A stretch of DNA of 64,000 bases from Molanna angustata. Its lineage: Eukaryota; Arthropoda; Insecta; Trichoptera; Molannidae. The stretch is taken from positions 18,873,215-18,937,214 of the forward strand of contig OY754984.1 of NCBI GenBank assembly GCA_963576475.1, given 5' to 3'. This document shows, piece by piece, positions 53,470-64,000 of the stretch. A model generated the notes under the pieces. It made no database searches, was not told the origin of the DNA, and was given only the letters and a program-made list of their open reading frames with translations. Both the position numbers and the translations under genes were made by a program. How positions within the stretch are numbered: the stretch's first letter is position 1; every line of letters begins with the position of its first letter.

Positions 53470-54490
53470 CAGTGCCCCGTTCCACCATTGTACTTTTCAA
53501 CTTTTCACTCTTCGCTTTGCGATTTGAGAATTTCGCAAAGTGCAAAGCATTCGCGTTCCACGAAAAAAAAATGGTCACTTTGCGGCGTCGCCAAACATTT
53601 ACAAAGTCTTTTCAATTGACGCTAGCGACACCTAGTGATAACTTAGTAGTACAGAGTGTTTCGCGCGTAGCGTACACGATCATTTGACACCGTTCGTTCT
53701 TGTCTGTTCTGTGATTTCGTTGTTGTTGTTAGAAAATGAGCCGGAAAGACAATATTAAGAAAAAAATAGCCGTGTTGGAGATAATTAATGAAAAGAAAGG
53801 AGTTATTTTTGGAGTGATTAGTGACACTATCACTAATACAGTGAAACAACAGGTACTTCACTGAATTATTTGCTGTTGAGGAGACAATCATTTGCTTCTC
53901 TTAGTGCTGTTCTGTACCTTAAAATATGTGTAAATGAGTAGTGAAATAATCATATAAATTTAGAAAAAGCGGACATAATAATCACATAAACATAGTTTAA
54001 ATTACCTAAAAAAATAAGAATAAATCGTGTACCTACTTAATCAAGACATATTCACACTGAGTGCTATTTATGCGAAAATATTCGAGGAACTGCGTGGGTA
54101 AAATATTTTCGAAATTTATCCTTTCTCTATAATTTCTTACAACCCCGTCTTCCTCATCCCTTTTTAACAATAATTTATGCAAAATTTTATAATAAATTTA
54201 CTCAAAAATTCTAAACAAACAACTTCTACTTTCACAACTCGACGAATGGCAAATTTGAAATGTCAAAATATTCTTTTCAATTCATTCGCAAGGTTTGCAA
54301 AGTTTTTTTATGAAAAGTAGCGATGGCGGAACAGAACAGCTTTTTTGCTTTGCAATAGGCGTCTACTTTTCGCTTTGCAAATTGCAAATTTTACTTTGCG
54401 AAAAAATGTAATGGTGGAACGAAAACAAGCCGACGAAATGCAAAGTGCAAAGCGCAAAGTTGAAAAGTACGATGGTGGAACGGGGCACTG
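53470..54490 (+). mobile_element. Harbinger-like non-autonomous element with zeste/MADF-like exon remnant
   Basis: Inverted ends: cagtgccccgttccaccatt at the left; reading inward from the right, cagtgccccgttccaccatc. Both continue with gtacttttcaactttt- or tttgcgctttgc-like Cys/Gly-free, cttt-rich sequence. At 53737 a frame starts MSRKDNIKKKIAVLEIINEK and continues KGVIFGVISDT, resembling the start of zeste/MADF-type DNA-binding proteins encoded by PIF/Harbinger transposons, then stops after about 40 residues. The rest of the element has no long frame. Confidence 0.6.
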
Positions 54491-55286
54491 GTCACCATCA
54501 TTAAAGTTTGTCCACCCATGATCTATATTTTGATTTGATTTCCTCACATGTAGATTTTCTTATATCAACATGTAGAAAATTATGTACAGAAATCTATCAT
54601 GAAAAGTAAATTTTAAGAATGCTATATATGGTCAGCGGATCTGCGAAACCAACCATGTGGAAAAAAATACAATTTTGCAGAAAATATAAAAAAAAAATAC
54701 AATACTTAATAAAATACAATATTTAACCAAAGTATATAATAAGCAGATAATCAATACACTATTTGGTAATACATTTTAATAAAGTATTTGTAATTTTTCA
54801 TTCAAATTTCATTATTTTGCCATATTATTGACACACGGTAGGTTTCACAGTTTGGTGCCAATTGGTCGGCAAAGTTTGTATATTATATGGTGAAAGTTGC
54901 CATGTGCTCATTACACAAAATGGTATATTTTGTGTAATATTCTATTCAAGAGTGATTCCATAAAATGTATATAATGTACATTGTAGTTTTCAATTTTCGT
55001 AGTTCTTTAATTATTATAGGTTTTTTCACATGGCTAGATTTCATAGATCGATGTGGCTTGATGAGACTAATTTGATTTTTTGATACCAAAATTACCAAAA
55101 CAAGATACCAAAAGGCCAAAAAACCAAAGAACAAGATATCAAAAACTCCGAAGACGAAATGTATTTCACACAACATTCCACCAAAGAATACAGTAATCAA
55201 AAAACACATTTTAACCATATTTCCAGTAATCGTTATGAACTATTTAGTGAGAATGTTGGCCGTGTGCGTGAAGCTATTTGCTATGT

Positions 55287-58200
55287 TTATTTCTTGAGCC
55301 TGAGCTTGGAGAGAGGCGTGTGCGAGTCCTCCTCGTCCGACGATATGATGATGCGCTGGCGTGGCTTGCCCGATGTCTGACCGCGTGTCATTCGTCGGGC
55401 CCCGTCTTCGTTGAGCGGAGTCACCGGGGTGACGGTGACCACCTCCGGCTTAGGGATCACCTTCTTGGTGATCTTGGGGGTCTTGGCGGGGGTCAGAGGC
55501 TTCAAATCAGCTGTTAAAAGAAATAGTTATAGAAATGAATAACAAAAAGGTTTTTCTTCACAGAAATCACTTAAATATAACCCTCATTGTGAGTAAAAAA
55601 TACTGAGATCAATATAATGTTTTTATTTTTATCAATTATTTTTTCAAACATTACATCATTTAATTTCCTACACCCCGTGAATGTACTTAATATTAATTTT
55701 TTAATACATCATGTTACTTTTTTTTCCACTAAAATAAGGTACAATAATGAAATATACACATTTGTTTTATATCCTGAATTGATTTTTATACAAGAAAACC
55801 TATCCACCATTTTTTTTCCACACAGTGTTGTATGGAACCTATCAACCACGTAAAAAAATAATGTGGTGCATAAATATTTATTGTTAAAAAATATCAAGAT
55901 GTGGGTATCAGCAATTGAAACAATGTTGATATGCCCAAAAAGACAAAACCGTTGAGTTGGTAATATTACCATACTGTTAAAAAAAAATGCATGTGTACAA
56001 ACAATAATTTAACATAATTATTGTTGACATAATACCTTTATCACTGTCATCTGAATCGGACACTTCTGTTTTTATTTTGCGGGGGCCTCTCTTGGTTCCC
56101 GGTTTTGGTCCCCTCCGTCCCTTGGGCGGTCCTGTGTAGAGGGCCTTGCAAGATTCCATAGTGGGCTCTCCCTCCAGACCCTTCTGACGCAGCAGCTCCA
56201 GCAGTTTCGCAACTCTCTCCTTGTTTGATGTACACCCTAATACACAATATTTCATTATTCCAATGCTATAAATATTGAATGCAATAAAATAATACATCAA
56301 CATATATCGTTAATGTTTGGAAGATAACTTTGTGGCGACATTATAAATGATTTATAATATTGAATAAATTTTGTTTACACCACTCACATGTTTTCTTCTT
56401 CAGGAAGACTTATGTACTAAACTTAAAAATAAAATATAGACTGCTGTTAGGACTAACGCTGTGGGAGGAGTCAATAAGAAGATAGTGGGGCGGAACAGTA
56501 AACATAAGTGACACTAGGTGATTCAAAAATTGATGCTAGTTATAAAATAAATATTTTCTAGTATATTAAATAATTGGAAAAATATTTAGTAGTGGGTCAT
56601 TTGGGAAGTTTAGTTGGTTATTTATTATTTTATGTTTATTATTCACACTTTTTCTAATTTCTAATATTACTAAATCTGCTAATTTTAAATTTGAGTAACC
56701 TGTATGCATAATCTGTAATCCCATTTCTGTCAAAATGATGGTTGAATTCTAATAGATGTTCAGCAAATTGGGAAAAATTGTTATTATTCAAACACCATAA
56801 GTGTTCTTTGACTCTAGTTTGAAATTTTCTATTAGTTTTGCCATCCTTATTAACAATCTTAAATTTTATGTTGATATCTTGAATACTTTTTGAGATATGA
56901 TTTTTCATAATTTGGAAAAAAATCATAGCTTTGTCAATTTTCATCATATCAGGGGTGCAAGTTTGGTCAACCGGCGAAATCAAAACCCTCACGATTACCC
57001 ATAATATGGATATAATTATTATATGGAGTTCTATGACATCTTAAGATATTATATATTGTTTTTGAAACCGGTAGAAGTTTGTGCTCATATGAGTTATGTA
57101 AACAAAGTTTATTGAATATCAAAAAACATCATTAAAACATCTAGGCCCAATATTACAATAGTGTGATTAAATGAGAATCAAAGAGAAGTGAGAAGATGTG
57201 TTTTAATCTATGTCAAGATAAAAAGTTTAGGATAATCATTTATATGTCATTATTTTTATTTTTCCTCAAGCAAAGATTTAATCGATTCAATGAGGTTTTT
57301 GAAACTGGTTGTCATTACTTATCTTGAAACCATACTTCAACTATGGAAGAAATGAGCCTCTCCACCCTTGTGTTATCAACTGGTTGTCATTACTTATCTT
57401 GAAACCATACTTCAACTATGGAAGAAATGAGCCTCTCCACCCTTGTGTTATCAACTGGTTGTCATTACTTATCTTGAAACCATACTTCAACTATGGAAGA
57501 AATGAGCCTCTCCACACTTGTGTTATCAACTTTGGAGAACCGATTCTTACAGTTTGCTTATGGGTTTTGTCATTCATTTCTTGTGATTGATTTTCAACAT
57601 AATTCATGCCGTTATACTCGCATGCAAACATTCACATACTGACATAGGGTAAATCCATTTCAATTTATCCAGAAGAAAATAAAAAAGAAACTCATATTAT
57701 CAGAATAACATGATTTTTCTTTATTCATACAATTTGCTTTCCTTATTAACAATGTGAGAAATGAATTTAAATAAATTTCTCCTTTGCTGAGAAACAAACC
57801 CAGGTCACCCGCACAGAAACCGAACGGCTTACCAAATGTGCCATGGCGGTCGGCCATGATGATGATGAAAAAAAAAAACTTTGGTTAGCGGAGGACCTTT
57901 TTTGAATTGCATTTTAATATTTAATGTTTTTTTGTAAAAAAAAAATGCAAGTTTGATGGAATATAAGCTGCAATGTATAAAATATAAGCTGTAAAAAAAA
58001 ACATTTATCATATTGTATCAATTTGAATTTTTTTTCAAATATGATCCCAAATGAAGAGTGATAGTGAATATGAAAATATTGATATTGAACATTCCGAAAG
58101 TGATTCCTCTTCCTCAATTTCGAGTTCCGCATCAGAAGAAGCACATCCCAGCCGGCCTCTTCATTTAGATGAATGGACAGAGATCGACATCCAAGCAGAC

Positions 58201-61200
58201 ACACCAGGATCAACAGCCCCATTTGAATTTACAGAAATATCATGTATAAATGAGAAAATTTTATCATATGAATTATATGAATTTTTCAATTACTTTTTCG
58301 ATGATGAATTAGTACAAAATATTGTTGAATAGAAACATTTAAAAAGACCAGATTTTTTTTTAAAATACTTTTTATGAAAAAACCCTAGCATTAAGTGGTT
58401 AATTATATCTCAAAAAGTATTCAGATTGTAATAGCAAAAGGTAAAAAAAAATCATGTCATTCTGAGACTATTGATTTCACGACCTAGATGAATTGAGATG
58501 TATTGACCCGATATACTCACCATCGACAAGTTTGACATAGTCATATTCCACTCCGGCGGCCTTGAGGAACCTCTTCATCTCTGTGATTCCAGGTGCCTTG
58601 TCTCCGGGGCTGTGGGCTGAGCCGGGAGTGCGGGGGCCATCGCTGCGTCTGTTGACTGTCTTGGAGCCGCGCGGTCGACCAGGACGACGTTTCTGCATTT
58701 GAGACGGATCCTGAACATAATCAAAGTTACATAGTATTTTATTTAAATAACTTCCATAATTTACAAATTTAAATTTATTTTACATACAATTTTACATCAC
58801 GCCATACGGGGTAGGCAGAGAAAACCGAACGCCACATTTTTCTATCTTGACACACATTCATCGCCTCATCAACATTCATACATCCTCTGCTGTTCATGCT
58901 TCTTACATTTCCATCTTTCAGAATATCGTTTACGTGGTCGTGCTGTCCATTTCTTGGGCGCCCTCGACCTCTTGTTCCGTTCCTGTCAGCTTTGTATATT
59001 TTCTTTGTCAGGCATTCTTCATTCATTCTCCCCATGTGGCCAAACCATCTAAATGTGTTATCTTTCATTCTGTTAATTACATCTTTCTTCATCTTACATT
59101 CTTTACTTGTACCTTCATTTCGAATTCTGTCATACATCGTTCTGTTACAAATTCTTCTAAGTGATCTCATTTCAACTGCATTTATTCTGCTTTCGTGAGA
59201 CATCTGCCATATCCAGGTCTCACTTGCATACGTCAGCACTTTATTTATTTTATTCATTTATTAATTAGTGTAGTATACTTACTTCTGGGTTTCCTGTTAC
59301 AAATATTTTTATTTTGTTTATTTTACAAATACAACAGCTGTTTATAATCATTTTATACAGTAAATAATTTTTTTATTTATATCGCCAATAACAGTATTTC
59401 CCAGTTATTTTAGTGTACATCTGCGCATATAGATATAATACATACCATCATATTGTATCTCTGACAGGAAAGGCAAAGAAAACTGACTACAAACATTTCC
59501 ATTCTGATAGACAACCATTGAATTACAATTGGATGCACACTTGCTGTTGCAGGCCGGATAGGTTCCAAATACCCTCGCATAAATCAAAATATTACTTGAA
59601 ATACTCAAAACGCACCTTTTCCTCAAATCTGACCAGAGTCAAAATAAGGCTGATATTCATGAAAACATCGCTATATAAATCACCCATTTTATAGTTATTA
59701 TTCTTATTAACTCTTTTATCTTCATAAAAATTATACATACATATAATAATAATAATAATAATAAAGAACACTTCCATGCACCCTGTGCAAGTGGCGAGTT
59801 TATTACCATATGGCAATTTCTTCCAATTAACCAGTGTTTCCAGCACAGAGAAGCAATATTTGTGTGAGAAATAAATTTAAGTAAATTTCTCCTCTGCTGG
59901 GAATCAGAGTGAACCCAGGACGCCCGTACAGAAACCGAATGGCTTACCATCTGTGCCACGGCAGTCGGCAGCTTGCTTTCAAAATGTTAGGAAATCACCG
60001 ACAGATGTGCGGGTGAGCATTATATTATAAAAGGAAGCATAACAGATTATTATTCACAAACACTAATATGATTTATAAATCTTCTTATACAAAAATGCAC
60101 TTCTGTAATTCCGTCTTTTTTCTCATTCTTTCCTTCTACATAATTGAATTTAATTGAAATTGAAGAAGTTTCACAGCTTATATAATAATTATAAATCATA
60201 CATTCAAACCAAATAACATTAATCAGATTCGATGCAATTTGTACAGTGTAAAAAGATAAAAAATGAAGAGGAATGGCATACCTGATTATTAGGGTCAGTG
60301 TCTGAGGAATCACTGTCTGATGAATCATCGGAGGAGGAGTCTGAAGATGAATATACTAGTGTCACGTTATTGCTGCCACCGGCCGCCTTCGCTGCCTGCA
60401 AATTTTATACACCTTTTTTTAGTTATTGATGTAAACATTGACAGTCTTACTTATTAGATTTCATTAAAAGCTTACTAAACGCGCAACTAGATAATCACAA
60501 CTAAAATAGTTAAGATTTGTATTAAAAAATCTTACTTATAAACGTATACTAAGATGTGACTATGTTTAACGAGAATGAGAATTGGTCACTGTATTGTGGC
60601 TACTCACATGTTTAAAATTCATGTATTTAGCAACCCTATCTGTGAGTGTGGTCTAGAGGAGGAGACTCTGGACCATATGTTTTTTAATTGTAATGACCGG
60701 TCTAATATCAGTGGTTTGTATCAATCCTTTATCGACACTGTTCATACATCTCCAATTAATATCTCCCACCTGTTATCTCTCAATAATTCAAAAATGTATG
60801 TCTTGTTAAAATTCTAAAAACTCACAACATTGAACCTTAACGCGACGTCCTACGTAGGCGATTCAAAGCGAATGCGAAGCGGCGCGGCGTCGCGTGAAAA
60901 TAACAAACAGTCGGTAACTATGGTAGTGTCCTACGTTACCGACCGCGAGTTGGTTTCGAAGCAAACGCGATCAGTTGGTTTGATATTTTCGCGCGAATTT
61001 ATAGCGGCGCCATTGTTTTTTGACATGTCAGAAACAGAAATATTAATTTCTGTCCATGAACATCCCATATTATGGGACAAATTATTATAGAACAGCGAAT
61101 TTTAGGATTTGGCAAAAATAAATGGGACTACAAGTAAACACATTTATTTATTATTGCTATTTTACAATAGGATGTTGTTCAAAACACACAAAGTTTTCTC

Positions 61201-63864
61201 TCGCTTGCACGAAAGTCAAATTTTGATATGTTTCCCGCAAAGATGTAAATTCAGTCTCATTTATTAATTCAAAATCACGTAATTCTTCATACAAATCGTG
61301 ATATCCCCCATAAATATGCCTCTCTGAGTACAAAATATTAGTTTCACTTCTCTGCCGTACATACTTCTTGAGTATTTTATATACGTACATCCATGACAGT
61401 AGCTGGCGGCAGAGGAACGATTCGCACACACGTAGGACAGAGCCGCCGCGTCGCACCGCATCGCATTGAATTCGCTTGTATCCGCACCGCTGATATTTTA
61501 TAAAAAGATAATATTTTACCGCTTGTTGCTGAGCCTGCAGCTTTTCCCTTTCAACTTGAGCATCGTAATAATTGTAGAGAACCTCCATTGAAACTGGTAC
61601 ATCACCAAAATACACTTCGTTGGGAATGTGAGAAGAGTCTAAACAGTCGTCACTCCATCTCCTAAAACAAACACAAGAAAAGATATATTAACAAAATATT
61701 TCAACGACAGCTATAGTATAACTATCCTAATTTGAGCCAAACTTCCAGGTGCGTAGAGCGCAAATTTGCGTCTTTTTGCTTGGTTGGTATATGAGCAAAT
61801 CACCCCGCTTCAAGGCCATTTAATTCTTGCAGTTTAATTTCATTTTCTCTTACTGCATTATCAATCTTATATAGTTCCATCATCAGATGTTTGTCTTTCA
61901 TTATGTCATGTGTATTAATGTATCTTAATTAACTTTTTTCAATATAATTTACAAAATATGTTTTGGTCATCATCATTATCAATGGCTCCACAGCCCGTTG
62001 CGAGCATCGGCCTCCTCCAGCATTCCTCGCCTTCTCCATCCCTCTATCCTGGCATAAACATGCACTCGGTAAATAATAAATAAGTAACCTTCTGAATCTT
62101 ATTCCTGAGAAATCTCTTTTGAACGGTCTCATGGAGTGTGTTATGTAGCTGGTGTTGCCACCTCCCCTGGGACGTCCCACTTGACCTCGACCAATACCTG
62201 TTGGGGTACTTGCCTGCAATATAACAATTTAACATATTACATTTATACAAAATATTAATATCTAACTAAGGCAAGAATCTAAACATTCTAATAATCTGGT
62301 ATGATTGCATTAACACCTTCATGTAGTCTATCTTTTACGCCACCTATGATCATATTTTTACCAAAATAAATCCTCCAAGCTGTGTTTATATGTATGTATG
62401 CTAGGTAGGTAGGTACCTAATTCAGTACTATAATAAAACATGGCAGCACTGATGCACATACAAAGCTTGTCTCTTTATATTTGACAATTTATTTTGAAGT
62501 AATCTTGTTTCATTTAACGTCTCAAAAACCCAAGCCCGTCTAATTTCTGCCAAGAGAAACCCCAACGAATTGCAATTGTCTTTCAACGGAAGCACCCTAC
62601 CTAACAGCAGCTCTATCAACCTGCTTGGAGTATCTATAACGAATCAATTGCACTACAGGGGTTCCATCGAAGCTAAGGTAAAACTCGCCTCCAAAAAATT
62701 GAGCGTACTCTATAGAGCACGTAGATATTTTACTAAGACCCAGATCTGTACACTCTACAAAGCGCAAATACGTCCAATTATTGAATATGGTAGTCACCTC
62801 TGGAGTGGCGCCCCCCAATACCTACTGAATACCCTCGACGCTGTCCAAAGGAGTGCTATACGTCTGATTAATGATCCATCACTGACTGATGGATTGCAAT
62901 CACTAGAACACAGACGTAAAGTCGGTATTTTACGTTTATTTTATAGATACTACCACGGGAATTGCTCAGAAGAACTTGCATCTTTGGTCCCTCCTCCACC
63001 CACTCGCAACAGAGTTACTCGCATTACTCAATCGCAGCACCCATTCACAGTGGACCTTCAACATATACGAACAAGTCGCTTCTCGAACTCCTTTAGTAAT
63101 ACAGCAGCCGGACTGTGGAACGATCTTCCGAATTCTGTGTTTCCACCTTCGTACAACCCGGGTCTTTTTAAAATCCGAATTAATAAACTCTTTTCTAGAT
63201 TGCAAACCCCTCCCAACGTAGTGCGCTTCTTCGGAAGAGCAAAATGGACCCAAATCCTAATAGCTGGTATCCCCTACGTAGACATGTTAAAAAAAATATA
63301 TAATAATAATAACACAGAAGCAAAAGTCATCACGGATATCTCTTGTTGATGCAACATTCTACCAGAAAAAAGCTATCGTACAAAAAAAAAAAATTTTTCT
63401 ATCCACTATAATCTTTGATAAAAAAGTTTTGAGTATTTTAATTTTGCAAAAATCTTTAATGGTGAATATCTCAAAACTATGTTTTTTGTATTCGGTGACT
63501 TTTTGCTGGGGACAGGTCATTTTAACTCATTTTCTACCTATATGCCTGTTCACTTTTCAACCTATTATTTTAGTAAAATTGTTAATTATAAATGGCCCGG
63601 GATCTTACTCCGACGATCAGTTTTCCAGCTGCCTGCGCCGCAATCAGCTCCGGCGGTTTGGGCTTGTTGGTGGATCCCTTTGGTCTGCCCCTCTTCTTAC
63701 CCTCAGGGAGGCTTGGCGTGGTGACCGAGACAGCGCCCGTAGAGACGACCGACGTGGCCGAAGAAGTGGACTGTGGTCGGTAGCTGGACACGTCGGGCGT
63801 ACCAAAGTATACGTCGTTTGGTATCTTGGTCTCGTCCTCGGAACTAGAGGAAGATTCGGGTTCA
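55287..63864 (-). CDS. HIRIP3-like AT-hook protein (CHZ-type histone chaperone end), 3' seven exons
   Basis: Minus-strand exons 63864-63609, 62213-62089, 61661-61520, 60395-60282, 58710-58521, 56236-56036 and 55510-55287 join in phase to 416 residues, ending TAA at 55289-55287. The 5' part is outside the window. AT-hook-type cores occur in four exons: KKRGRPKGS, QVGRPRGGG, RRPGRPRGSK, and GRRGPKPG plus KRGPRK. There is a Ser/Asp run (SSSDSSSDDSSDSDSSDTD). EMKRFLKAAGVEYDYVKLVD, spliced to CTSNKERVAKLLELL and then GLEGEPTMESCKAL, resembles the C-terminal chaperone region of vertebrate HIRIP3, and IIISSDEE near the end resembles its acidic CHZ tail. HIRIP3 binds H2A-H2B. IPNDVYFG in the first exon here is echoed by IPNEVYFG in the third. 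The donor at 62088 (gttact) is non-consensus. The polyA-like aataaa overlaps the stop codon. Identity is by resemblance; AT-hook repertoire and N-terminus differ from vertebrates. Confidence 0.7.
56343..56639. other. Intron sequence, nothing recognised
   Basis: Intron of the HIRIP3-like gene with no identifiable repeat; slightly GC-richer around 56450-56490. Confidence 0.35.
56640..56910 (-). mobile_element. Penelope-like element fragment (GIY-YIG end)
   Basis: The minus-strand frame contains GKTNRKFQTRVKEHL, then NNFSQFAEHLLEFNHHFD. This is the pattern of the C-terminal GIY-YIG endonuclease of Penelope-like retroelements (Arg...R..EH followed by AEH...H). It is truncated at both sides and abuts the family A half copy at 56950. 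Confidence 0.6.
56950..57050. mobile_element. MITE family A, half copy
   Basis: caggggtgcaagtttggtca, ccggcgaaatcaaaaccctc and tataattattatatggagtt match the left half of family A. It ends near the centre of the palindrome. Confidence 0.8.
57305..57530 (+). repeat. 75-bp tandem repeat, three copies
   Basis: ctggttgtcattacttatct begins at 57305, 57380 and 57455. Copies are nearly identical; the third has one change (cacacttg for cacccttg). The frame stays open because 75 is a multiple of three. Located in an intron of the HIRIP3-like gene. Confidence 0.95.
57740..57858 (-). mobile_element. SINE family 2, reverse
   Basis: aataaatttctcctttgctg, cccaggtcacccgcacagaa, accgaacggcttaccaaatg and ccatggcggtcggcc match 59870-59970. 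Confidence 0.75.
58051..58402 (+). mobile_element. piggyBac-type transposase N-terminal fragment with TTAA end
   Basis: A 93-codon frame: acidic Ser-rich start (SDSEYENIDIEHSESDSSSS), then YEFFNYFFDDELVQNIVE, the segment that opens the piggyBac transposase core (Y/F..FF.DEL...IV). It stops at 58332. About 50 bp further the sequence ccctagcattaagtggttaa ends in TTAA (58399-58402), a plausible piggyBac-type terminus. No left terminus found. Antisense to the HIRIP3-like gene. Confidence 0.6.
58785..59257 (-). mobile_element. RTE-type LINE C-terminal fragment (longest copy)
   Basis: A 160-codon minus-strand frame: YASETWIWQMSHESRINAVE, MRSLRRICNRTMYDRIRNEG, RWFGHMGRMNEECLTKKIY, RGRGRPRNGQHDHVNDILKD, MWRSVFSAYP. 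This is the C-terminal region beyond the reverse transcriptase of RTE-like LINEs common in Lepidoptera. Shorter copies are at 2741, 4855, 28055 and 34145. In an intron, same strand as the HIRIP3-like gene. Confidence 0.85.
59755..59970 (-). mobile_element. SINE family 2, reverse, most complete copy
   Basis: The right end is the tRNA-like head (gcacagatggtaagccattc on the minus strand, then the B-box-like gggttcactctgattccc). The left end carries ggcaatttcttccaattaac, the tail shared with the CR1/Jockey-like LINE, then an (aat)n run at 59744-59763. Intron of the HIRIP3-like gene. Confidence 0.8.
60560..60830 (+). mobile_element. LINE C-terminal fragment
   Basis: The frame at 60575-60817 reads RIGHCIVATHMFKIHV, then CECGLEEETLDHMFFNCN, the RIGH..L..H and CxCG.EET..H....C signature at the C-terminus of insect non-LTR retrotransposons. 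Its 3' side ends at the Harbinger remnant. Confidence 0.7.
60840..61495. mobile_element. PIF/Harbinger remnant with MADF and transposase starts facing each other
   Basis: Imperfect inverted ends: aggcgattcaaagcgaatgc plus gaagcggcgcggcg at 60855-60890, versus aagcgaattcaatgcgatgc plus ggtgcgacgcggcgg inward from the right (about 61487-61450). The plus-strand frame ending at 61090 includes MSETEILISVHEHPILWDKL, a MADF-domain start. The minus-strand frame 61390-61157 includes HIYGGYHDLYEELRDF, resembling the N-terminal part of HARBI1-like transposases. The catalytic core is missing, so the middle was deleted. The right end lies about 25 bp from the splice donor of exon 61661-61520. Confidence 0.6.
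62498..63395 (+). mobile_element. CR1/Jockey-like LINE ORF2 C-terminal third
   Basis: An open frame of 283 codons (62498-63349): FNVSKTQARLIS, then LGVSI, then the conserved CTLYKAQIRPIIEYGSHLWS, QRSAIRLI, LWNDLPNSVFPPSYNPGLFK. This is the thumb/C-terminal region following the reverse transcriptase catalytic core, which is absent. An A-rich tail lies near 63385. It is antisense in an intron of the HIRIP3-like gene and comparatively intact. Confidence 0.85.
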
Positions 63865-64000
63865 CTGCAAAATGGAAAAAGGGTTTAAATAAAGTTCAAC
63901 CGTCGATGATAACTATACCAGATTATCGACTGTTAATGTTTTATTTGATAACAAACTATGTAAATATATAAAGTTGAATCAAAATTAATTTAATTTGGAC

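Noticed and set aside
61157..61615. A single 152-residue minus-strand protein
   Set aside because: The upper part is an exon of the HIRIP3-like gene ending at 61520 with a gt donor; the lower part belongs to a Harbinger remnant. The joint open frame is coincidental.
62570..63349. An independent host gene within the HIRIP3-like intron
   Set aside because: The sequence is the C-terminal part of a non-LTR retrotransposon ORF, antisense and truncated.

Overview
The window looks like nuclear DNA from an insect, most likely a moth or butterfly. It is AT-rich, its genes are split by GT-AG introns, and it is crowded with decayed transposons (RTE-, CR1/Jockey- and Penelope-type LINEs, tRNA-derived SINEs, piggyBac, mariner, Harbinger and foldback MITEs). 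No organism-specific marker was found, so the lepidopteran assignment is an inference from repeat types. There are no bacterial operons, CRISPR arrays or convincing true tRNA/rRNA genes.

Three host genes can be read with intron phases that join correctly. (1) 8791-14391 (+): the last five exons of a class I phosphatidylinositol transfer protein (PITP-alpha/vibrator type). About 50 N-terminal residues are missing and must lie in exons not recognised here or upstream of the window. (2) 30237-35504 (+): a complete three-exon Sas-4/CPAP (CENPJ) centriole assembly gene of 1132 residues, with a tubulin-binding motif, a long coiled coil and a C-terminal TCP10/G-box. (3) 55287-63864 (-): seven 3' exons (416 residues) of an AT-hook-rich protein whose C-terminal region resembles the CHZ/histone-chaperone end of HIRIP3. 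Its 5' end lies beyond the window.

Layout: 1-8.8 kb is a repeat field, with a 55-bp array, LINE 3' ends, SINEs, a 17-copy 121-bp satellite and palindromic MITEs. 8.8-14.4 kb is the PITP gene, with a 260-bp (AT)n run and several TE fragments in its introns. 14.4-29.3 kb is AT-rich intergenic DNA with MITEs. 29.3-35.5 kb holds a hAT-like element followed by Sas-4. 35.8-41.7 kb is a nested TE cluster: LINE ends, a SINE, a mariner relic split by a non-autonomous LTR element, and a TTAA-flanked piggyBac-type element. 41.7-53.3 kb is mostly featureless AT-rich DNA with a 57-bp array. 53.5-54.5 kb is a Harbinger-like element. 55.3-64 kb is the HIRIP3-like gene, whose introns hold Penelope, piggyBac, RTE, SINE, CR1/Jockey and Harbinger remnants.

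The three genes do not form a pathway; they are ordinary neighbours. I found no clearly new biochemical system. The most unusual structures are: the 121-bp satellite made by tandem amplification of the front half of a SINE; a LINE and two SINE families sharing one 3' tail; an intron minisatellite made of decoy 3' splice sites next to a PITP exon; a small LTR element whose putative primer-binding site sits in the loop of a 15-bp hairpin; and several near-perfect hairpins.
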